From IMG/VR virus record IMGVR_UViG_3300044614_000397, positions 1 to 64,000 of that record: a stretch of DNA of 64,000 nucleotides. One strand, given 5' to 3'. Shown here piece by piece: positions 1 through 8,139 of this stretch. Under the pieces are notes generated by a model. That model did not search any database. It saw nothing but the letters and a program-made list of their open reading frames with translations, and had not been told where the DNA came from. The translations under genes were made by a program, and so were the position numbers. Numbering within the stretch: the stretch's first letter is position 1; each line of letters begins with the position of its first letter. The stretch is from a virus.

Positions 1-1
1 C

Positions 2-880
2 AACTTTGGAGATCAAGAAACAGAGAACCCAATTGCAGGTGGACTAGATAGACCAAATGAAATCATTCATCTAAAGAAATACACACCAACAAATAACTAC
101 TATGGTATTCCAGATATCGTAGCATCATCAAATGCTATGGCTGGAAACGAGTTTGCTGGAAAGTATAACCTTGACTACTTTGAGAACAAGGCGGTTCCAA
201 GATATATCATCACCGTAAAGGGTGCTAAATTATCAACAGAGTCTGAGCGTAAATTGCTCGAGTTTTTCCAAGTAGGACTAAGAGGTAAGAATCACAGATC
301 TTTGTATATTCCACTTCCACCAGATTCACCAGACTCAAAGGTTGAATTTAAGATGGAGCCAATTGAGGCAGGAACTCAAGAGTCTTCATTTAACGTATAT
401 CGTAAATCTAATAGAGATGAAATTCTATTATCTCACCGTGTCCCAATTAATAAGATCGGAACTCCTGAAGGAGTTAATTTGGCAGTTGCAAGAGATGCGG
501 ATAAAACATTTAGAGAGCAAGTATGTCGTCCAGCCCAAATGAATTTAGAAAAGAAATTAAATAAAATTATTGAGGAAATGACCGACGCCCTACTCCTTAA
601 ATTTAACGAGCTAACTTTGACCGATGAAGATACCCAGTCAAAGATTGATGAGCGATATTTAAGGATGCAGGTAATTACCCCTAATGAGGTAAGAATTAGA
701 ATGGGTATGGTCCCATTGGACGGCGGAGATAAAGTCGTTGAATTAAAACCACAGGCAGCAGCAGAGCAAAGAGCACAGGCAGGAAAAACCAGAACTAGAG
801 ATTCTGAACGTTCCGCAAATTCCCCAGATATTTCTGGAGAAGGCCGAAATGCTCAGGGCGACGGAAGACAAGTCGACTAA
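2..880 (+). CDS. Portal protein, C-terminal part (5' end cut by window)
   Basis: The reading frame is open from base 2 and ends at a TAA at 880, giving 292 residues of a larger protein. The segment has the PBSX/HK97-like portal signature YYGIPD followed by a helical stretch (NAMAGNEF) and the crown region, then a low-complexity tail rich in Glu, Arg and Gly. Portals form the dodecameric ring at one capsid vertex through which DNA is packaged and ejected. It lies directly before the protease-scaffold and capsid genes, the normal order for this module. An internal ATG at 137 is not the true start, because recognisable portal sequence precedes it. Confidence 0.82.
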   Translation, partial: NFGDQETENPIAGGLDRPNEIIHLKKYTPTNNYYGIPDIVASSNAMAGNEFAGKYNLDYFENKAVPRYIITVKGAKLSTESERKLLEFFQVGLRGKNHRSLYIPLPPDSPDSKVEFKMEPIEAGTQESSFNVYRKSNRDEILLSHRVPINKIGTPEGVNLAVARDADKTFREQVCRPAQMNLEKKLNKIIEEMTDALLLKFNELTLTDEDTQSKIDERYLRMQVITPNEVRIRMGMVPLDGGDKVVELKPQAAAEQRAQAGKTRTRDSERSANSPDISGEGRNAQGDGRQVD

Positions 881-898
881 CCCTACTCAACTGATTAT

Positions 899-925
899 TT
901 GCCTTATATACAATAACGTTATAAA
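899..925 (+). promoter_or_regulatory. Weak candidate promoter before the protease gene
   Basis: TTGCCT at 899 and TATAAA at 920 are separated by 15 bases, shorter than ideal. The ATG at 935 follows the -10 by 9 bases, and no Shine-Dalgarno sequence is visible, so the gene might be leaderless like others in this window. This is the weakest promoter listed here. Confidence 0.3.
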
Positions 926-934
926 ATTAAGCAT

Positions 935-2263
935 ATGAATATTGAGAAATCTCTTTGGTCTTCGCATGGCGATAACATCACGTTATCCGTGCCATTTACC
1001 AAAGTAAACCGTGAAAAACGCACAGTCTCAGGATTTGCAACACTTGATAATGTTGACCAGACTGGTGATGTAGTCACCTCTGAGGCAAGCATAAAAGCAT
1101 TCGAAAATTTCCGTGGGAATCTTCGTGAGATGCACCAGCCAGTTGCAGTAGGTAAGATTGTTTCTTTTAAACCAGAAACTTATTACGATCCAGCATCAAA
1201 AGAATTCTATAACGGAGTTTATGTAGATGCATACATTTCAAAGGGTGCTCAAGATACATGGGAAAAAGTTTTAGATGGAACCCTCGCAGGTTTCTCTATC
1301 GGCGGAAAGATTATTGAATCAGATAACGAAGTTAATAAGTCAACAGGTAAGACTGTAAGGTTTATTAAAGACTATGCTCTAATGGAGTTGTCAATTGTAG
1401 ATTCGCCAGCAAACGAACTATGTAACATATTGTCAATCTCTAAGATGAACGGTCAGCTAGTATTTAAAGGAATGGCAGCAGATATCGTAACAGAAAATAT
1501 TTTTTATTGTAACGAATCTGATTCAGTATTCATTTCCACAGAGTCATCATATGATTCCCCAGTTACAGGTAAGCCTGCAACATTGATCGGATGGGTAGAG
1601 TCAAACGATGTTAACAAAGCAAAAGAAATAGATAAGATTCTTGATTTACATAAAAAGTCAAGATTGTCGACGCCTGAAACACAAATTGCAAAACAGGCAG
1701 ACATAGAAGGAGGTAAAGAAGTGTCAGATAATACAGAAAACGTAGTTGCAGAAGATGCAGTAGCACCAGAAGCAACCGTAGAAGACACAGCAGTAGATGC
1801 TCCCGTAGAGGAAGCACCAGCTGTTGAAGAAGCTCCTGCAGATGCAGTAGCAGACGCTTCTGCCGAAACTCTAGAAAAAGCAGCCGACGTATCAGAAGTT
1901 ATGGTTGATGAACCTGATTTTGCAAAGATGCTTGGCGATCTAAAAGGCTTTTTCTCAGAAACACTAAATAAGGCTTCAGAAGCAAATGCTGCTCAAGTTT
2001 CACTTATCAAAGATACAGTTGAAACATTCAGCAAGAGCGTTGATGGTCGTATTTCAGAATTGGCAGAACAACATACAGCACTTTCAAAGGCTGTAGAAGA
2101 TATCAAGAACACGATTGATGGCGTAGAAAAGCGTGTCGATGCAGTAGAATCAGAGACTGCAATTAAGAAGTCCTCAGACCTTGGCGGGTCTCAGGAAGTA
2201 ACAATCAAAAAATCAAAGTGGAACGGTTCTTTCCTCGGTTCCGTAACAGAATTAATTAAATAA
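935..2263 (+). CDS. Prohead protease fused to a scaffold domain
   Basis: The first ~180 residues resemble HK97-type (peptidase U35/S78) prohead proteases: a beta-rich core with the His of MHQP and the Ser of GFSIGG as probable catalytic residues, then MELSIVDSPAN. From about residue 255 the protein changes to an Ala/Glu/Val-rich linker and a coiled-coil segment, as expected for a scaffolding domain. Fusion of protease and scaffold in 442 residues is known in several phages. The extreme C-terminus reads KKSKWNGSFLGS, which recurs in altered form in the protein at 54436-55218. The gene lies between portal and capsid. The protease should cleave the scaffold and itself during capsid maturation. 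Confidence 0.8.
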   Translation: MNIEKSLWSSHGDNITLSVPFTKVNREKRTVSGFATLDNVDQTGDVVTSEASIKAFENFRGNLREMHQPVAVGKIVSFKPETYYDPASKEFYNGVYVDAYISKGAQDTWEKVLDGTLAGFSIGGKIIESDNEVNKSTGKTVRFIKDYALMELSIVDSPANELCNILSISKMNGQLVFKGMAADIVTENIFYCNESDSVFISTESSYDSPVTGKPATLIGWVESNDVNKAKEIDKILDLHKKSRLSTPETQIAKQADIEGGKEVSDNTENVVAEDAVAPEATVEDTAVDAPVEEAPAVEEAPADAVADASAETLEKAADVSEVMVDEPDFAKMLGDLKGFFSETLNKASEANAAQVSLIKDTVETFSKSVDGRISELAEQHTALSKAVEDIKNTIDGVEKRVDAVESETAIKKSSDLGGSQEVTIKKSKWNGSFLGSVTELIK

Positions 2264-2280
2264 GGTAGGTGAAATATAAT

Positions 2281-3330
2281 ATGAGTAATGAAACATTAGA
2301 AAAGGCAATCGCAGCAGGAACAACTGCAACAGCGACATTCGCCTCAACTACTGGCGCTAATGGAGTACACGTAGCTGGCGAAGCTGGCAACGGTGGACTT
2401 CTAAACGCAGAACAATCAGCCCGCTTTCTAGATTATATGTTCGACGCAACCGTAATTGGTAAGGTCGCCCGTACAGTCAGAATGAGAAGCGATACAGCAG
2501 AAATTGATCGTATGTCCGTTGGTGAGAAGCTTATGACTCTCGCAACTGAAGGAGATGCAACTGGCTCAAACGCAGCAGTTACTTTCTCAAAGATCTCTAT
2601 CACAACTAAGAAGCTTCGTCTAAATTGGGAGCTTTCAACTGAGTCTCTAGAAGACAACATTGAAGGTCCAGATCTAGAAGACCACATTGCCCGTTTGATG
2701 GCAACACAAGCAGGTAACGATATCGAAGATGTAATCCTTAACGGAAATACAGCTTTGACTAGCGATGACCTATACAAGTCATTTGATGGCGTTGTAAAGA
2801 AGGCAAAGGCTAGCGGTCACGTTGTAGCTGGTGCAGGCGCAGGAGTATCTCGTGAGCTTTTCAACAAGGCTCTAAAGGCACTTCCACGTAAGTACAAGCA
2901 ACGTCGTGGTGATCTACGCTTCTTGGTAGGTTCAAACCTAATCCAAGATTTCCTATATGCTAACAGCATTGGAACAAACCAAACAATTCCATCAGATATC
3001 GCATCAGGCGTTATCCGTGGAACAACACCAGGACTTGGTGGTCCAGCAGGATATGTAGCACCATTTGCATTCGGAATTCCAATCGTTGAAGTTCCTATGC
3101 TAAAGGAATCACAAGATGGTTCATATTCAGGCGAGACTGGCGATCACGGAGACATCCACTTGACATTCCCAAATAACGTAGTTATTGGTATCAAGCGTGA
3201 CGTAACTGTATATCGCTTCTTCCAGCCACGTAAGGACTCAATCGAGTACACAATGTATACTCGTGTTGGCGTTCAAATCGAGCAGGCAGATGCTTGGGTA
3301 GTCGTTAAAGACGTTAAGGTTGCTTCCTAA
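2281..3330 (+). CDS. Major capsid protein (HK97 fold)
   Basis: A 349-residue protein directly after the protease-scaffold gene. It has a flexible N-terminal arm rich in Ala/Thr/Gly, a long-helix region (DIEDVILNG) and a C-terminal beta segment (VYRFFQPRKDS) typical of HK97-fold capsids. I chose the ATG at 2281; a GTG at 2269 is in frame, but the AGGTAGGTG sequence at 2264-2272 serves better as ribosome binding site than as coding sequence. Codon use is notably regular, and a strong terminator follows, both consistent with high late expression. The protein builds the icosahedral shell. Confidence 0.87.
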   Translation: MSNETLEKAIAAGTTATATFASTTGANGVHVAGEAGNGGLLNAEQSARFLDYMFDATVIGKVARTVRMRSDTAEIDRMSVGEKLMTLATEGDATGSNAAVTFSKISITTKKLRLNWELSTESLEDNIEGPDLEDHIARLMATQAGNDIEDVILNGNTALTSDDLYKSFDGVVKKAKASGHVVAGAGAGVSRELFNKALKALPRKYKQRRGDLRFLVGSNLIQDFLYANSIGTNQTIPSDIASGVIRGTTPGLGGPAGYVAPFAFGIPIVEVPMLKESQDGSYSGETGDHGDIHLTFPNNVVIGIKRDVTVYRFFQPRKDSIEYTMYTRVGVQIEQADAWVVVKDVKVAS

Positions 3331-3351
3331 TTAATAGGATTTAAATCTGCT

Positions 3352-3385
3352 AAAAGCCCCCTAAATTAATTTTTGGGGGGCTTTT
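3352..3385 (+). terminator. Rho-independent terminator after the capsid gene
   Basis: The stem AAAAGCCCCC (3352-3361) pairs with GGGGGCTTTT (3376-3385), with an A+T-rich loop and a T-rich tail. It sits 21 bases after the capsid stop. Confidence 0.88.
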
Positions 3386-3410
3386 CATTTTAATTTAGTA
3401 ATGCTATAAT
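3382..3410 (+). promoter_or_regulatory. Promoter for the connector operon, fused to the terminator
   Basis: Extended -10 TGCTATAAT at 3402-3410 with a weak -35 TTTTCA at 3382-3387, spaced by 17 bases. The -35 uses the T-run of the preceding terminator. The downstream leader holds GGGAG before the ATG at 3438. Confidence 0.65.
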
Positions 3411-3437
3411 TGTTTAGAGTAGAAATGGGAGAATTAC

Positions 3438-3833
3438 ATGTCATTTGAGACATTAAAGATATCTGAAATAAAGAAGATTGCAGAAGATTTTGCAGTAGAT
3501 ACAGATGGCCTAAAGAGCAAGGCCGACATTATTGCAGCCCTTGCAGAAGAAGGCGTTACTTGGTCTGTATATAACAAGACCATGGACAAGATGGAAGAAG
3601 AAGATATGTCAGTAGAAGTATTGCCAAAGTTTGATCCAAAGGCGGAACAGCCAGAAAACACAGTATTAGTAAGAATGACTAGAGATAACTTTAGATATGA
3701 TATTATGGGATTTACGTTCACAAAAGAGCACCCATTTATTGCAATGAACAATGAAACAGCGCAAGCAATTTTTGATAAGGAGGAGGGTTTTAGATTAGCA
3801 ACTCCAAGAGAAGTCCAGGAGTATTACAACTAA
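3438..3833 (+). CDS. Head accessory protein with SAP/HeH-like N-terminus
   Basis: 131 residues. The first ~45 residues (LKISEIKKIAEDFAVD, KSKADIIAALAEEG) have the helix-extended-loop-helix pattern of SAP/HeH or Rho N-terminal-like domains, which often bind nucleic acid. The C-terminal part (residues ~75-131) is a small mixed alpha/beta region of unknown role. Genes of this kind commonly sit between the capsid and the first head-tail connector. It is the first gene after a terminator-promoter joint. The specific function is not known. Confidence 0.6.
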   Translation: MSFETLKISEIKKIAEDFAVDTDGLKSKADIIAALAEEGVTWSVYNKTMDKMEEEDMSVEVLPKFDPKAEQPENTVLVRMTRDNFRYDIMGFTFTKEHPFIAMNNETAQAIFDKEEGFRLATPREVQEYYN

Positions 3834-3846
3834 CTAAACCTACGCC

Positions 3847-4821
3847 ATGGAAATTTATGTAGGATCTACCAACCCAGTAAAACACAAAATTTTTTGGAGG
3901 GGTGAAGCAACAGACGCAGACTCTAATCCAACAGTTGCAGTCTATGATGTAAGCAATGATCCAGAAACAACCATAAATCCATTAACTCCATTATATTCAG
4001 GTTTAACTACTCAAAAATCAGAAACTGACATAGGGGTATATAGCTTAAACCTACCAGTAGATGCAACATATAAAGCTAGAGATTTTAAATTAGTCTGGTC
4101 TTATAATATTCAAGGAAGTTTCCAGTCAAGACAACATAAACTTTTTGTTGTTCAGCCATATGCTGATCATGCTCAAGTTTATGATTATTTGCGTATTGGT
4201 AATGACCCATCAGATCCAAACTATAGATCTTACGAAGAAATAGTTTCAGCTGAAAGATATGCTCGTAAAGTAATAGAAAATTATACAGGTCAAAAATTTT
4301 ATAATTATCCAGATGTATGTTCTGTTTATGGAACAGACTCAGACTCACTGATGCTGCCTTCTAGGATAGAGTCATTATATAGACTACATGCAAATGATAT
4401 TCTTTTAGAAGATAATCTAAATAATATTGACAATTGGAACTATAAGGTAGATGTTACCGAAAGTGGATTTGCTCTTCGTATTAATAGAGCAAACATGCTA
4501 GACAATACAGTTTATACTGCAAATGGCATGGTTCCTCCAAGCATTAATGATTCCTCTGGAATTTTTAGAAGAGGTGTAAGATACACAGTGTTTGGAAAAT
4601 TTGGCTGGCAAGCAGTCCCAGACGAAGTAGACCTTGCAGCAATGGAATTAATGAAAGATTATTTTTCCAAAGATAACATGTGGAGAAACAAATATGTTAC
4701 CAAAATTTCAACATTTGACTGGGATTTTGAATACGGAAGTGGATCAACTTCAGGAACTGGAAATCTTTATGCAGATCAATTGCTCTCAGATTATGTAGTT
4801 TCTAAAGTTATACTTATCTGA
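3847..4821 (+). CDS. Head-tail connector (adaptor) with N-terminal beta domain
   Basis: 324 residues. Residues 1-~100 form a beta-strand-rich Ig-like segment; residues ~105-324 contain a helical part (YDYLRIGNDPSDPNYRSYEEIVSAER and the following helix is typical of gp6/gp15-like connectors) and a C-terminal helix-strand region. Such adaptors dock on the portal ring and extend the DNA channel. The assignment rests on position after the capsid gene and on this helical pattern. The stop at 4821 shares a base with the next start. Confidence 0.55.
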   Translation: MEIYVGSTNPVKHKIFWRGEATDADSNPTVAVYDVSNDPETTINPLTPLYSGLTTQKSETDIGVYSLNLPVDATYKARDFKLVWSYNIQGSFQSRQHKLFVVQPYADHAQVYDYLRIGNDPSDPNYRSYEEIVSAERYARKVIENYTGQKFYNYPDVCSVYGTDSDSLMLPSRIESLYRLHANDILLEDNLNNIDNWNYKVDVTESGFALRINRANMLDNTVYTANGMVPPSINDSSGIFRRGVRYTVFGKFGWQAVPDEVDLAAMELMKDYFSKDNMWRNKYVTKISTFDWDFEYGSGSTSGTGNLYADQLLSDYVVSKVILI

Positions 4822-5249
4822 TGAATGGAATTATAGACTCTGTTTTGTCTATGAACCTAGATGTATATAGACAGTTTGAGGTTCAGGATCCTGATACAGG
4901 AGCAATACTTAGGGAATGGAATTACTACAAAACAATACCGTGCCACGCTAAAGGAGTTATTAGCAACTCTGCAACTACACGTTCTAGTGACAAGCAAATA
5001 TTTTCAAATAAGTATTTGAACGATCAAGTTATTCAAGTTAGAACTTCAGAAAAATTAACATCTAGAGAAAAGGTTACAAACATTAGGGACTCTAATGGAA
5101 ACACTATCTGGAATGAAATTAATTATCCAAACGAAACTCCAACTGTATTTGAAGTTATGGGAACAACGCCAGTCACCGACCCATTTGGTCGTGTAATTGC
5201 ATATAGCTCATCTATGAAGAGATCGGAGAACCAGCAAATTGGACAATAG
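4821..5249 (+). CDS. Probable head-tail stopper
   Basis: 142 residues, mostly beta-strand in character, located directly after the adaptor candidate where the stopper gene normally lies. The segment YRQFEVQDPDTGAILREW resembles the start of small beta-barrel stopper proteins that close the channel after packaging. No catalytic motif is visible. The assignment is mainly positional. Confidence 0.5.
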   Translation: MNGIIDSVLSMNLDVYRQFEVQDPDTGAILREWNYYKTIPCHAKGVISNSATTRSSDKQIFSNKYLNDQVIQVRTSEKLTSREKVTNIRDSNGNTIWNEINYPNETPTVFEVMGTTPVTDPFGRVIAYSSSMKRSENQQIGQ

Positions 5250-6021
5250 CGGATTACTGGTTCAAGCATCAAGCGGACTTGAAAGAATGATGCATGCTAA
5301 TCAAAGCGGACCTTTAAAAGATAGCACAGTAGCTCAGGTGTCAGCATTTGTATACTATGAAGCAGCAGTCATATCTAAGTTAACATCTAGTGCTAAATTT
5401 AAAGCTTTATTTGTAAATACAATTTTTAATCAAGTCTCTGAAGATTTTGGAAACTACATAGATGCATTAGCTAGATCAAAGCCTAAGAGCTTACACCATG
5501 TTTATGAATGGCAAAAGTCTGGAGACAAAACAGGCAGACTTTTTAAGGTAAATAAAATTTCTGAAGAAGGATTGTCTTTTAGATTAAACTATGATTTCTT
5601 GCCATCAAAATCTATGGTTCCTTCATCAAATGGAAAGCGTAGGCATATGTTTAAAAATAAAGCTTCTATAATGGAAGCTGGCAATCCATTAGTTATTAGA
5701 CCTAAGAATTCAGAACGATTAGTTTTTGAAATTGATGGAGAAACAGTTTTTATGCCTAAGGGCCAATCTGTAACAGTTAAGCGCCCTGGAGGATCTGCTG
5801 CTACTAACCAATTTACTTTAGCGCATTCAAGATTTTTTAGTGGAAGGTTAGTAAATGAATCAATTAAAAAATCTGGATTTCAAAGAATATTTAGCTCAAG
5901 TCTTACTAAGGCACTTAGAGTTCCATCTAATATTAAGAAAGTTCAATATTCATTTTCACCAAACCTTATCAGGTCTCAGGCTGACGAGGCGCTTGCTGCG
6001 TCATTTGGAGGTGCAATGTGA
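5239..6021 (+). CDS. Neck/tail completion protein candidate
   Basis: 260 residues, starting at a TTG (5239) 11 bases inside the end of the preceding gene; GGAG at 5225-5228 gives good spacing. The protein is basic with a helical N-terminal half and a C-terminal half rich in Ser/Lys/Arg. Its place between stopper and tail terminator candidates corresponds to HK97 gp10-like proteins, but it is longer than those. No family was recognised. Confidence 0.48.
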   Translation: MDNSGLLVQASSGLERMMHANQSGPLKDSTVAQVSAFVYYEAAVISKLTSSAKFKALFVNTIFNQVSEDFGNYIDALARSKPKSLHHVYEWQKSGDKTGRLFKVNKISEEGLSFRLNYDFLPSKSMVPSSNGKRRHMFKNKASIMEAGNPLVIRPKNSERLVFEIDGETVFMPKGQSVTVKRPGGSAATNQFTLAHSRFFSGRLVNESIKKSGFQRIFSSSLTKALRVPSNIKKVQYSFSPNLIRSQADEALAASFGGAM

Positions 6022-6530
6022 CGGCTAACTATAAGCTAGATGCCATGCTAGAGCTTCGCAAGTATTTATGGAAAGAGCTATATACCCGTAATATATTTGA
6101 TGAAGATGACTATTGGTCAGACAACTTAAATGAAAGCATTGTTCCAATTATCCCAGTTCAACAAGTTGCTGAAATGAATCAATTTTTAAGTGGGAAGAAG
6201 CATATTGTTTACGACAAGATTGGCATGTCGTATGAAGACAACTGGCTAATCTGCTGTGAGCAGATCATGTTTACTTTATATTCTACGTCTGTGGCAGACA
6301 TAAATGAAATTAGAAACTATATGACTGATGAGTTTAGAAGAATGGATGAGTCTGCTAGAGATGTTAACAGATGGACTGAATTGTCAAATAAATTTAAATT
6401 TCATAGCATATGGGTGGCAGATATATCCCCAACAGCCCCCTCAGAAGAGCTTCAGGGGTTCTTCTCCGCAGAGGTGATATTAGAGATTAAATACTCTAGA
6501 ATCACAGATTCCGTAGGTAGATTCCTCTAG
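6018..6530 (+). CDS. Probable tail terminator protein
   Basis: 170 residues starting at a GTG (6018) that overlaps the previous TGA; GGAGGT lies 5 bases upstream. The pattern (helix, strand VPIIPVQQ, central strands around CCEQIMFTLYST, helix, then a strand EVILEIKYSRI) fits the alpha/beta fold of tail terminators, which cap the tail tube and join it to the head. It is the last gene before the tail tube gene. Confidence 0.5.
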   Translation: MTANYKLDAMLELRKYLWKELYTRNIFDEDDYWSDNLNESIVPIIPVQQVAEMNQFLSGKKHIVYDKIGMSYEDNWLICCEQIMFTLYSTSVADINEIRNYMTDEFRRMDESARDVNRWTELSNKFKFHSIWVADISPTAPSEELQGFFSAEVILEIKYSRITDSVGRFL

Positions 6531-6648
6531 GGTTTGCCTTTTTACCTATTATGGAATAAAATTATCCTAAGAGGAAAGAAGCCTAGCCAGCTTTAATTTA
6601 AGATTTTAAAATATATATATATATTAAAATATAGGAGGTAAGAAAACT
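6531..6648 (+). promoter_or_regulatory. A+T-rich leader of the tail tube gene with an inverted repeat
   Basis: This 118-base gap holds no gene. It contains an almost pure A/T inverted repeat at about 6603-6632 (an ATTTTAA arm, an alternating AT core, a TTAAAAT arm) followed by a near-perfect AGGAGGT ribosome binding site before the ATG at 6649. The repeat may form a leader hairpin. No clear promoter was found. Confidence 0.4.
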
Positions 6649-7356
6649 ATGGCACAATCCGTAGGTAATGCTAAAAATATTCTCGTTGGTGCATCTCCGT
6701 TGTTCTTGTCAACAATTGACGTAAACGACTCAGACTACATCTCAAACGCAGAAGCAGGCGTAGCAGTTGCATCAGGCGCAGGAACAGTAGGCGTCCCAGC
6801 ATTTGCATCAGGCGTATCATACACATCAACACTAAATGCTGTTGATCAAGAAGCAGGAAAGTTTGGATACCGTAACGTTGGTTTTACTAACAATGGTCTT
6901 CAAATTACTTATAACCCAACATACGATTCAGTAACAGTAGATCAGCTACTTGATACAGCTAAGCTGTTCAAGTCTGCGATGGAAGTTATGATTGCAACAG
7001 AAATGTCAGAAGGTACTCTCGAGAATATCGCAGCAGTATTCGGACAGAGTGCATCAACTCTTTCAACAACAGGAACTGGACTAACAAAGAAGGATGTCCT
7101 CGGTCTTGAGGCAGGTTCTCTAGGAGCAGCTCCAACAGAGCGTCAATTGATTGCAGTAGGTCTAGCACCAACAGCAAGCTCAACAGCTTCAGAGCGTGTA
7201 TATTATGCACGTAGAGTTTTGTCTGTACAACAGTCACAATTCTCTCTTGCACGTACAACTCCAACTACATTCCCAGTAACATTCCGTCTTCTACCAGATG
7301 CTAACTACGCTGGCTCAGAATACGGCAAGATTATTGACCGTGTACTAGTAGCATAA
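6649..7356 (+). CDS. Major tail tube protein
   Basis: 235 residues, Ala/Thr/Ser-rich, with alternating strands (GYRNVGFTNNGLQITYNP) as in tail tube proteins, and a strong AGGAGGT ribosome binding site and terminator, as expected of a very highly made structural protein. It lies between the tail terminator candidate and the frameshifted tail assembly chaperone pair, which is the conserved order. It polymerises as rings around the tape measure. Confidence 0.75.
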   Translation: MAQSVGNAKNILVGASPLFLSTIDVNDSDYISNAEAGVAVASGAGTVGVPAFASGVSYTSTLNAVDQEAGKFGYRNVGFTNNGLQITYNPTYDSVTVDQLLDTAKLFKSAMEVMIATEMSEGTLENIAAVFGQSASTLSTTGTGLTKKDVLGLEAGSLGAAPTERQLIAVGLAPTASSTASERVYYARRVLSVQQSQFSLARTTPTTFPVTFRLLPDANYAGSEYGKIIDRVLVA

Positions 7357-7377
7357 TAAATTTAATTTATTAGCGAG

Positions 7378-7404
7378 AACCCCCAGGAAACTGGGGGTTT
7401 TCCA
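7378..7404 (+). terminator. Rho-independent terminator after the tail tube gene
   Basis: AACCCCCAG (7378-7386), GAAA tetraloop, CTGGGGGTT (7391-7399), then a short T-run. Confidence 0.88.
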
Positions 7405-7405
7405 T

Positions 7406-7434
7406 TTGTATAGATAATGCCTATATGTTATAAT
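7406..7434 (+). promoter_or_regulatory. Promoter of the tail chaperone/tape measure operon
   Basis: -35 TTGTAT at 7406-7411 and extended -10 TGTTATAAT at 7426-7434, 17-base spacing, directly after the tail tube terminator. A leader with AGGAGG follows before the TTG start at 7464. Confidence 0.7.
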
Positions 7435-7463
7435 AATTAAGACTAGATCCTAGGAGGATTAAA

Positions 7464-7796
7464 TTGGCCACAACAGTATATGACGTAGAAGAAGTACAGC
7501 TACAAAACGGACAGACCGTAAAGCTAAAACCACTCTCTATTAAAGAACTTCGTAAGTTCATGATTGCAATTAAAAAGACTGGGGATTCCCAAACAGAAGA
7601 TGAAACATTAAATATCTTAATTGACGCTTGTGCAATTGCACTAGAAAAACAACTACCAGACTTGGTAGCAGACAGAGAAGCATTTGAAGATGCAATCGAT
7701 GTTCCAACAATGAACCGCATTCTAGAAGTTTGCGGAGGAATTAAACTTGACGACCCAAACCTACTAGCGGCAGCGGTTCTGGCTGGTCAGAACTAG
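7464..7796 (+). CDS. Tail assembly chaperone, short form
   Basis: 110 residues starting at TTG 7464 (AGGAGG at 7453-7458). It is acidic and largely helical, starts with a strand (VQLQNGQTVKLKPLS) and is located before the tape measure, as for lambda gpG-type chaperones. A CCCAAAC slippery heptamer in the zero frame at 7754-7760 and an open -1 frame downstream show that a longer product is also made. Chaperones of this kind coat the tape measure during tail assembly. Confidence 0.8.
   Translation: MATTVYDVEEVQLQNGQTVKLKPLSIKELRKFMIAIKKTGDSQTEDETLNILIDACAIALEKQLPDLVADREAFEDAIDVPTMNRILEVCGGIKLDDPNLLAAAVLAGQN
7754..7760 (+). other. Programmed -1 ribosomal frameshift site CCCAAAC
   Basis: The heptamer has the canonical X XXY YYZ form in the zero frame (gaC CCA AAC). 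It lies 34 bases before the zero-frame stop at 7794-7796. After slippage the -1 frame stays open to 8128. Confidence 0.82.
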
Positions 7797-8128
7797 ACTT
7801 AGCCGCTTTAGAAGGAGAACTTTTTCTTTTAGGACATTGGAGAAATTACGATGAACTTGAAGAAAATTTATCAATGCCAGAACTTATAGCTACCCTTAAA
7901 GCTTTAAAGAAAAAGGAACACGGAGAAAGAAAGTTTCTAGCATCTTTAAAGGGAGTAGATTTAGGTGAGTACGAAGAAGAAAACGAAGAAGGTTCTAGTT
8001 TCGAAGAGATAGAATTGAGAGCAGCAGGAATACATGCTAATCCCAATGATGTCGTTTCACTACAAGGAAGATTTGCAGCTCAGGCTGGATTCGGAATTGG
8101 AGAAGGACTAGGATACACCAAGGAGTAA
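7760..8128 (+). CDS. Tail assembly chaperone, frameshifted C-terminal extension
   Basis: This -1 frame region is translated as a fusion to residues 1-99 of the protein starting at 7464, giving about 221 residues. It reads through the zero-frame stop (SELDLAALEGELFLLGHW) without any stop codon. It is helical and highly charged, with a KKKEHGERK segment, like lambda gpGT and gp-T-type extensions that bind the tape measure. The ATG at 7874 lies inside this region and has no convincing ribosome binding site, so a separate gene from there is unlikely. Confidence 0.8.
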   Translation, partial: PTSGSGSGWSELDLAALEGELFLLGHWRNYDELEENLSMPELIATLKALKKKEHGERKFLASLKGVDLGEYEEENEEGSSFEEIELRAAGIHANPNDVVSLQGRFAAQAGFGIGEGLGYTKE

Positions 8129-8139
8129 TATAAACATAA

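Noticed and set aside
6600-6636. A+T palindrome as replication origin
   Set aside because: Only one inverted repeat, no iterated sites, and it sits in the leader of the tail tube gene; a leader hairpin is the simpler explanation.
7874-8128. Independent gene from ATG 7874
   Set aside because: The frame is open back through the slippery site, and the ATG has no ribosome binding site; it is the end of the frameshift product.
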